A stretch of 40,403 nt of DNA from Prevotella sp. CAG:732 (lineage in GTDB: Bacteria; Bacteroidota; Bacteroidia; Bacteroidales; Bacteroidaceae). Under the pieces are notes generated by a model, which was not told the origin of the DNA, did not search any database, and saw only the letters and a program-made list of their open reading frames with translations. How positions within the stretch are numbered: the first letter of the stretch is position 1; every line of letters starts with the position of its first letter. Both the position numbers and the translations under genes were made by a program. The stretch is from positions 1 through 40,403 of the forward strand of contig FR893183.1 of the NCBI GenBank assembly GCA_000436035.1. The letters are read 5' to 3'. Positions 36,370 through 40,403 of the stretch are shown here, piece after piece.

Positions 36370-38514
36370 ATGAAATTGAGAAATCAGAAGTTTATCATAC
36401 TTTTCTCGCCACTCTTGTTGGCAGCATGTTCTGTGAGTAAGCATGTGCCAGAGGGCGAATATATATTGGATAAGGTGGAGGTGAAGTCAGACCAAAAGGA
36501 ATATGATGCATCTCCACTCGTGCCCTACGTGCGCCAAAAGGAGAAACCCAAACTATTCTCATTGTTCAAGAATCCTTTTACCCGTAAGCCTGTCATCTTC
36601 GACACGCTCCAGGCACGCCTTTCGTGCCGTGACCTCTTGCAGGCGATGCAAAACCAAGGATATATGAACTCTGGGGTTTCCCTCCTGACAGAGAAGAAAA
36701 AGAAGAAACTCAAAGCTACTTATCTCCTTCATCCCGGTCAACCTTTCACAATCGGAAGCGTGAAGTATGAGGTGAGAGATGATAGCATCCAGCAACTTCT
36801 GCATCTCGACCAACCCGAAAACCAGATGCTCAAGCCCGGAACTCGCTTCACGGTAGAGGCTCTTGATGCGGAGAGAAAACGCATCGCTGGTCTTCTGAGC
36901 AATCAGGGTTACTTCCGATTCAACAAGGATTTCATCCAGTTTGCTGCAGATACCATTTCGGGAAGCCGCGACATCGCACTCACCCTCCAACTGATGAAGT
37001 ACAAGGCAAACAGTAGTGCGCCAGAGGTAAATCATCCCCGATATGTCATCCGCAAGGTGAACTATCTGAGCAACGATAGCGACGATATTCATCTTCGCCG
37101 TCAGGTACTCCTCAATGCCACCGCCATCAAGGAGGGCAGACCTTACGACGCATCTGCCTTGCAAGCTACGTACAATAATTTCGCCCGTTTGCAAGCTGTG
37201 AAGTACACCAATATTCGATTCACCGAGATGCCGGATAGCAACCTCTTGGATTGCAATATCCAAGTCAGCACACTGAAGCCTTCCACCATCTCCTTCCAAC
37301 CGGAAGGAACCAATACGGCTGGCGATTTGGGTGCAGCTGCATCCCTTACATATACCAACAGAAATCTTTTCCGAGGTAGTGAACAGTTGAGCATCGAACT
37401 TCGTGGTGCTTATGAGGCCATCAAGGGACTGGAGGGTTATCAAGACCAAAACTATACTGAGTTTTCCGTGGCGACCAAGTTGGTGTTTCCACGCTTCCTC
37501 GCTCCATTCCTGTCCAAGAGTTTTCGCCGTAGGCAGAGCGCAAGTTCCGAGGTGTCAGTGAGTTGGGACTTTCAGAATCGTCCAGAGTTTCATCGCCGAG
37601 TCTTCTCCACGGCATGGCGTTATCGCTGGAGTGAACCGAAGCATCATCTCACTTATCGCTTTGATCTCCTCGACCTCAACTATGTATATATGCCTTGGAT
37701 TTCCTCGACTTTCAAGAATGATTACCTTGACAATGCCGACAACCGTAATGCCATCCTCCGATACAATTATGAGGATCTCTTCATCATGAAGTTGGGATTT
37801 GGTCTCACCTACAATGATGGTGTGGATGCCGTGAAGGCAAATGTGGAGACATCGGGTAACCTGCTCAATGGACTTTCAAGTACGTTCGGGTTTCATACCA
37901 ACGACCAAGGGCAGCACACCTTATTTAATATAGCGTATGCGCAGTATGCCAAGTTTGACATCGACTATACCCACCTAGTGCAGTTTGACAAGCGCAATGC
38001 CTTGGCACTCCATGCCGGATTGGGTGTGGCTTATCCATACGGCAACAGCAAGGTACTGCCATTTGAGAAGAGATATTTTTCGGGTGGTGCCAACTCGGTG
38101 AGAGGTTGGAGTGTAAGAGAATTGGGACCGGGTAAGTTCAAGGGAACGGATGGTCGCATCGACTTCATCAATCAGACGGGCGACATCAAGCTAGACCTCA
38201 ATGCCGAGTATCGCACGTCTCTCTTCTGGAAATTTCAGGGAGCTGTGTTTGTAGATGCAGGTAATATCTGGACGCTTCGCAATTATGAGGAGCAACCAGG
38301 TGGACAGTTTAAGTTCTCTGAGTTCTACAAGCAGATAGCCGTAGCGTATGGTTTGGGCTTGCGCCTGAATTTCGATTACTTCATCATCCGATTTGATATG
38401 GGTATGAAGGCTATCAACCCTGCTTATGATAGTGAGCAAGAACATTGGGCAATCATCCATCCTAGGTTGAGTCGAGACTTCGACTTCCACTTTGCGGTTG
38501 GTTTGCCATTCTAA
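36370..38514 (+). CDS. tamL: TamA-like outer membrane assembly lipoprotein (TamL)
   Basis: TamL is the Bacteroidetes lipoprotein version of TamA, a BamA-superfamily barrel thought to move lipids or proteins to the outer membrane with TamB. The 714-residue product starts with a lipoprotein signal (FIILFSPLLLAAC, lipidated Cys about residue 20). POTRA-like repeats cover about residues 25-300. The beta-barrel fills the rest and carries the conserved L6 motif region FSGGANSVRGWSVRELGPG. It ends in a C-terminal Phe (VGLPF), as outer membrane barrels do. No tamB is seen nearby in this window. A strong terminator follows. Confidence 0.92.
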   Translation: MKLRNQKFIILFSPLLLAACSVSKHVPEGEYILDKVEVKSDQKEYDASPLVPYVRQKEKPKLFSLFKNPFTRKPVIFDTLQARLSCRDLLQAMQNQGYMNSGVSLLTEKKKKKLKATYLLHPGQPFTIGSVKYEVRDDSIQQLLHLDQPENQMLKPGTRFTVEALDAERKRIAGLLSNQGYFRFNKDFIQFAADTISGSRDIALTLQLMKYKANSSAPEVNHPRYVIRKVNYLSNDSDDIHLRRQVLLNATAIKEGRPYDASALQATYNNFARLQAVKYTNIRFTEMPDSNLLDCNIQVSTLKPSTISFQPEGTNTAGDLGAAASLTYTNRNLFRGSEQLSIELRGAYEAIKGLEGYQDQNYTEFSVATKLVFPRFLAPFLSKSFRRRQSASSEVSVSWDFQNRPEFHRRVFSTAWRYRWSEPKHHLTYRFDLLDLNYVYMPWISSTFKNDYLDNADNRNAILRYNYEDLFIMKLGFGLTYNDGVDAVKANVETSGNLLNGLSSTFGFHTNDQGQHTLFNIAYAQYAKFDIDYTHLVQFDKRNALALHAGLGVAYPYGNSKVLPFEKRYFSGGANSVRGWSVRELGPGKFKGTDGRIDFINQTGDIKLDLNAEYRTSLFWKFQGAVFVDAGNIWTLRNYEEQPGGQFKFSEFYKQIAVAYGLGLRLNFDYFIIRFDMGMKAINPAYDSEQEHWAIIHPRLSRDFDFHFAVGLPF

Positions 38515-38533
38515 GAGAATTCTCTGAGAAAAG

Positions 38534-38584
38534 AAAAACTCTCGCAGATATTGTATGCTACTACGATATCTGCGAGAGTTTTTT
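38534..38584. terminator. bidirectional terminator between tamL and a lipoprotein gene
   Basis: AACTCTCGCAGATAT (38537-38551) pairs perfectly with ATATCTGCGAGAGTT (38566-38580), 14-nt loop, followed by T6 on the plus strand and preceded by an A run that gives T's on the minus strand. Confidence 0.92.
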
Positions 38585-38608
38585 ATACATTTAGTTTTTC
38601 AGTTTCAT

Positions 38609-39133
38609 TTATTGCGAAATCTTCTCTTTTTGGGGGATTGCTTTCAAATCCACCTTCCACTTTCCACCATGTATCGTCATCGGGATGACAAAAGTGGCTT
38701 TCGATACGGAGTGAGCCTCTGTGCCTAGTGTGTCCATCTGAAGAAAGTTGCTTACGTCTAGGTGGATGTCGGCTGTCACCTCATCGTCATGAAAGTTGAT
38801 GTCTGTGATTTCGATGGTGGCATCTTCCGTCTTTTTATTGAGTTGGTCGATGTCTGCTTGATGAACATTGCTCGCCTCAAATCTCAGCCATTTCTCCGAT
38901 TCTGGCGTACAATACTTGCTGGCTTTCTCAAAATGCCAGTTATAATAATTGGTGGCGAAGGAGTCGATGTCAGCCTTCAGTTGCTCCTCGCTCCCTTCAT
39001 GTGGTTGGCATCCCGAAAGGGTGGAAGAGGCGATGAAGATGCTTGCCAAGATGGCGGCAGAAAGTATGCTGCCCATCGCCTTACCTAAGTTTCTTCTGCT
39101 TGATGGTATGTCAATGATGAATGATGAAAACAT
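38609..39133 (-). CDS. lipoprotein of unknown function
   Basis: The 174-residue product has a lipobox LSGC with the lipidated Cys near residue 42 if it starts at 39133. That makes an unusually long n-region (MFSSFIIDIPSSRRNLGKAM); a start at 39076 (MGSILSAAILASIFIASSTL) would give a normal signal peptide. The mature part (DIDSFATNYYNWHFEKASKY, FLQMDTLGTEAHSVSKATFV, MTIHGGKWKVDLKAIPQKEK) is a small mixed fold of no recognised family. A -7 element lies at 39156-39163. It is convergent with tamL. Confidence 0.78.
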   Translation of the reverse strand: MFSSFIIDIPSSRRNLGKAMGSILSAAILASIFIASSTLSGCQPHEGSEEQLKADIDSFATNYYNWHFEKASKYCTPESEKWLRFEASNVHQADIDQLNKKTEDATIEITDINFHDDEVTADIHLDVSNFLQMDTLGTEAHSVSKATFVIPMTIHGGKWKVDLKAIPQKEKISQ

Positions 39134-39155
39134 ATTAATTTACTTTAAAACGTGA

Positions 39156-39163
39156 CAAAGGTA
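39156..39163 (-). promoter_or_regulatory. -7 element for the lipoprotein gene
   Basis: TACCTTTG on the minus strand, 23 nt before 39133, without a -33 match. Its position just upstream of 39133 slightly favours that start. Confidence 0.45.
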
Positions 39164-39172
39164 ATAAAAAAT

Positions 39173-39203
39173 TTTGTAATAAGAGGATTTTTTGGTAACT
39201 TTG
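39173..39203 (+). promoter_or_regulatory. promoter for the WalJ-like gene
   Basis: TTTG (39173-39176) and TAACTTTG (39196-39203) with 19 bp between, 18 nt before the ATG at 39222. Confidence 0.75.
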
Positions 39204-39221
39204 CATAAAATATAAAATAAA

Positions 39222-40025
39222 ATGTTGAGATTTATTTCCTTCGGCAGTGGAAGCAGTGGTAATTCTTACTATCTTTACACTGAGACGGATTCACTTCTAA
39301 TAGACGTAGGAGTAGGACTTAGAAGTTTGAAGAAGCATTTCCATAACTATGGATTGCGCTTCGAGGACATACATCACATCTTGGTTACTCATGACCATGC
39401 CGACCATGTGAAGTCGGTGGGGAGCTTGAGCAACGACTACCACTTGCCCGTATATACCACGAGCAAGGTGCATCGAGGCATCAATCGCAACTATTGTGTG
39501 CGAAAGAAAATACAGCCAGAGTATGTGCATGTGATAGAGAAGGGTGTGCCTTTCACTATAGGTGAGTTTCGTGTCACTCCCTTTGGCGTTCCGCATGACA
39601 GTACCGATAACGTAGGTTACTTTGTGGAATGTGGTGGTGTGTGCTTCTGCCTCATTACAGATGTGGGACATATCACCGACGAAATGCACGATTTCATCGG
39701 TCGTTCCAACTATCTCGTCATTGAGGCTAATCACAGTGTGGAGATGCTTCAACAGGGCAATTATCCTCAGTACTTGAAGGACCGCATCCTTGGTCCGACC
39801 GGTCACTTGAGCAATGATGCCTGTGGAGAGGCACTCGCCAATTATGCCACTTCGGCACTTCGCCATGTTTGGCTCTGCCATCTCAGCGAGGAAAATAATC
39901 ATCCGGAACTAGCTCGCAAGACTGTGGAGCAGATTCTTAGAAGCTATGGTGTTGTTGCTGGCAAAGACTTCGAGTTGGAAGTCCTAAAGCGCAAGACTCC
40001 AAGTGAGATTTATAAATTAGAATAA
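39222..40025 (+). CDS. MBL-fold metallo-hydrolase, WalJ/YycJ-like
   Basis: The 267-residue product opens with the WalJ/YycJ signature FISFGSGSSGNSYYLY. The metal motif THDHADHVKSV (HxHxDH) and later ligands in FGVPHDSTDNVGY, ITDVGHITDEM and LCHLSEENNHPEL follow. Bacillus YycJ is an exonuclease tied to mismatch repair and to the WalRK cluster; no walRK genes are here, so the role is inferred from the family only. It has its own promoter and is followed by two terminator hairpins. Confidence 0.92.
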   Translation: MLRFISFGSGSSGNSYYLYTETDSLLIDVGVGLRSLKKHFHNYGLRFEDIHHILVTHDHADHVKSVGSLSNDYHLPVYTTSKVHRGINRNYCVRKKIQPEYVHVIEKGVPFTIGEFRVTPFGVPHDSTDNVGYFVECGGVCFCLITDVGHITDEMHDFIGRSNYLVIEANHSVEMLQQGNYPQYLKDRILGPTGHLSNDACGEALANYATSALRHVWLCHLSEENNHPELARKTVEQILRSYGVVAGKDFELEVLKRKTPSEIYKLE

Positions 40026-40035
40026 GAAAACTAAA

Positions 40036-40071
40036 AACCGCCGCATACTCTGTGAAGGATGTGCGGCGGTT
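40036..40071. terminator. intrinsic terminator, strongest for the minus strand
   Basis: AACCGCCGCA (40036-40045) pairs perfectly with TGCGGCGGTT (40062-40071). On the minus strand the hairpin runs into TTTTTAG, so it would end nifJ transcription; on the plus strand only GCTTATT follows. Confidence 0.8.
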
Positions 40072-40082
40072 GCTTATTAATA

Positions 40083-40117
40083 AAGCCGGGGCAGAAATGA
40101 ATCTGCCTCGGCTTTTA
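40083..40117. terminator. second terminator hairpin before nifJ
   Basis: AAGCCGGGGCAGA (40083-40095) pairs with TCTGCCTCGGCTT (40102-40114) with one G-U pair and a 6-nt loop, followed by TTTT on the plus strand. It can end the WalJ-like transcript. Confidence 0.78.
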
Positions 40118-40142
40118 TATATGATTGGAAATAGTTCCCCAA

Positions 40143-40403
40143 TTAGATCTGCTCGCTCCAGTCTTCCTGACTCTTACGAACGTAAGTCTGGTAACGGAGC
40201 TTAGCCATCTTCTCAGCCTGAGTGAAGAGCTCGTCAGCCTCCTTAGGGAATGCCTTCTGTACAGAGAGGTAACGTACCTCACCGAGCAAGAAGTCACGGA
40301 AGTTAGCCCAGTTAGGAGCCTTGCTATCGAGAGTGAATGGGTTCTTGCCCTCATCAGCCAAGAGTGGGTTGTAACGCCACAAGTGCCAGTAACCGCACTC
40401 AAC
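40143..40403 (-). CDS. nifJ: pyruvate:ferredoxin (flavodoxin) oxidoreductase, C-terminal end
   Basis: The window edge cuts this gene; 86 codons remain, ending with the stop at 40143-40145. The residues VECGYWHLWRYNPLLADEGK are followed by NPFTLDSKAPNWANFRDFLL, GEVRYLSVQK and FPKEADELFTQAEKMAKLRY. This is the C terminus of the large single-chain NifJ-type PFOR, which oxidises pyruvate to acetyl-CoA with reduction of ferredoxin. The iron-sulfur and thiamine domains lie outside the window. Confidence 0.85.
   Translation of the reverse strand, partial: VECGYWHLWRYNPLLADEGKNPFTLDSKAPNWANFRDFLLGEVRYLSVQKAFPKEADELFTQAEKMAKLRYQTYVRKSQEDWSEQI

Noticed and set aside
36256..36444. 63-codon N-terminal extension of the trmH gene
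   Set aside because: It contains both divergent promoters and does not resemble the family N terminus.

Overview
The window looks like chromosomal DNA of a Bacteroidales bacterium, most like Prevotella/Segatella. Three things point there. Many genes are preceded by the Bacteroidetes-type promoter TTTG-N19-21-TAnnTTTG rather than the -35/-10 of other phyla. Strong Shine-Dalgarno sites are scarce. The gene content is typical of the order: DUF4295 next to ftsY/rimO, a lipoprotein TamA (TamL), a DUF4348 lipoprotein, M49 dipeptidyl peptidase, reverse rubrerythrin, kdsB/kdsC and bifunctional hisB. No species can be fixed from the sequence alone.

Layout. 1-4.5 kb (+): end of a DUF4295 gene, ftsY, rimO, then two HU-family genes, the second a membrane-anchored HU/LysM-like fusion. 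4.6-9.3 kb (-): a DNA-alkylation-repair-like HEAT protein, ispE, a small lipoprotein, a PAP2 phosphatase and an LTA-synthase-like sulfatase. 9.4-12.1 kb: a minimal AraC-type regulator (+), then a sigma-70-family factor and a Fur/PerR-rubrerythrin pair (-). 12.05-12.8 kb is a 756-bp gene-free stretch that is unusually rich in structure. 12.8-18 kb: maeB (-) divergent from a tetR-DUF2520-kdsC-maf cluster (+). 18-22.4 kb (+): second fur, purA, hisS, and an SGNH acetylesterase carrying a stump of a pectinesterase. 22.4-26.5 kb (-): recQ-kdsB-tilS. 26.5-29.3 kb (+): DPP III and a Nudix hydrolase. Then pheS (-), a DUF4348 lipoprotein, murB and a PhnP-like MBL protein (+), a trmH-membrane protein-hisB cluster (-), tamL (+), a lipoprotein (-), a WalJ-like MBL protein (+), and the 3' end of nifJ (-).

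How the genes work together. Most are housekeeping: protein targeting and ribosome modification (ftsY, rimO), translation (hisS, pheS, tilS), envelope synthesis (kdsC, kdsB, murB, tamL, PAP2, sulfatase), isoprenoids (ispE), purines (purA), nucleotide clean-up (maf, Nudix), and DNA repair (recQ, AlkD-like). Fur/PerR plus rubrerythrin forms a small peroxide-defence unit.

The most interesting part is the gene-free stretch at 12.05-12.8 kb. It holds (i) a predicted ~90-nt small RNA with a perfect Bacteroidetes promoter and its own intrinsic terminator; (ii) a four-half-site palindromic array in which every gap is exactly 12 nt; (iii) a 36-bp nested dyad just upstream of the fur/perR promoter; and (iv) several further perfect dyads. 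A second highlight is a 43-bp repeat (41/43 identical) present as an inverted pair around tilS, one copy of which encodes the C-terminal tail of TilS. No CRISPR array, insertion sequence, prophage, tRNA or rRNA was recognised.
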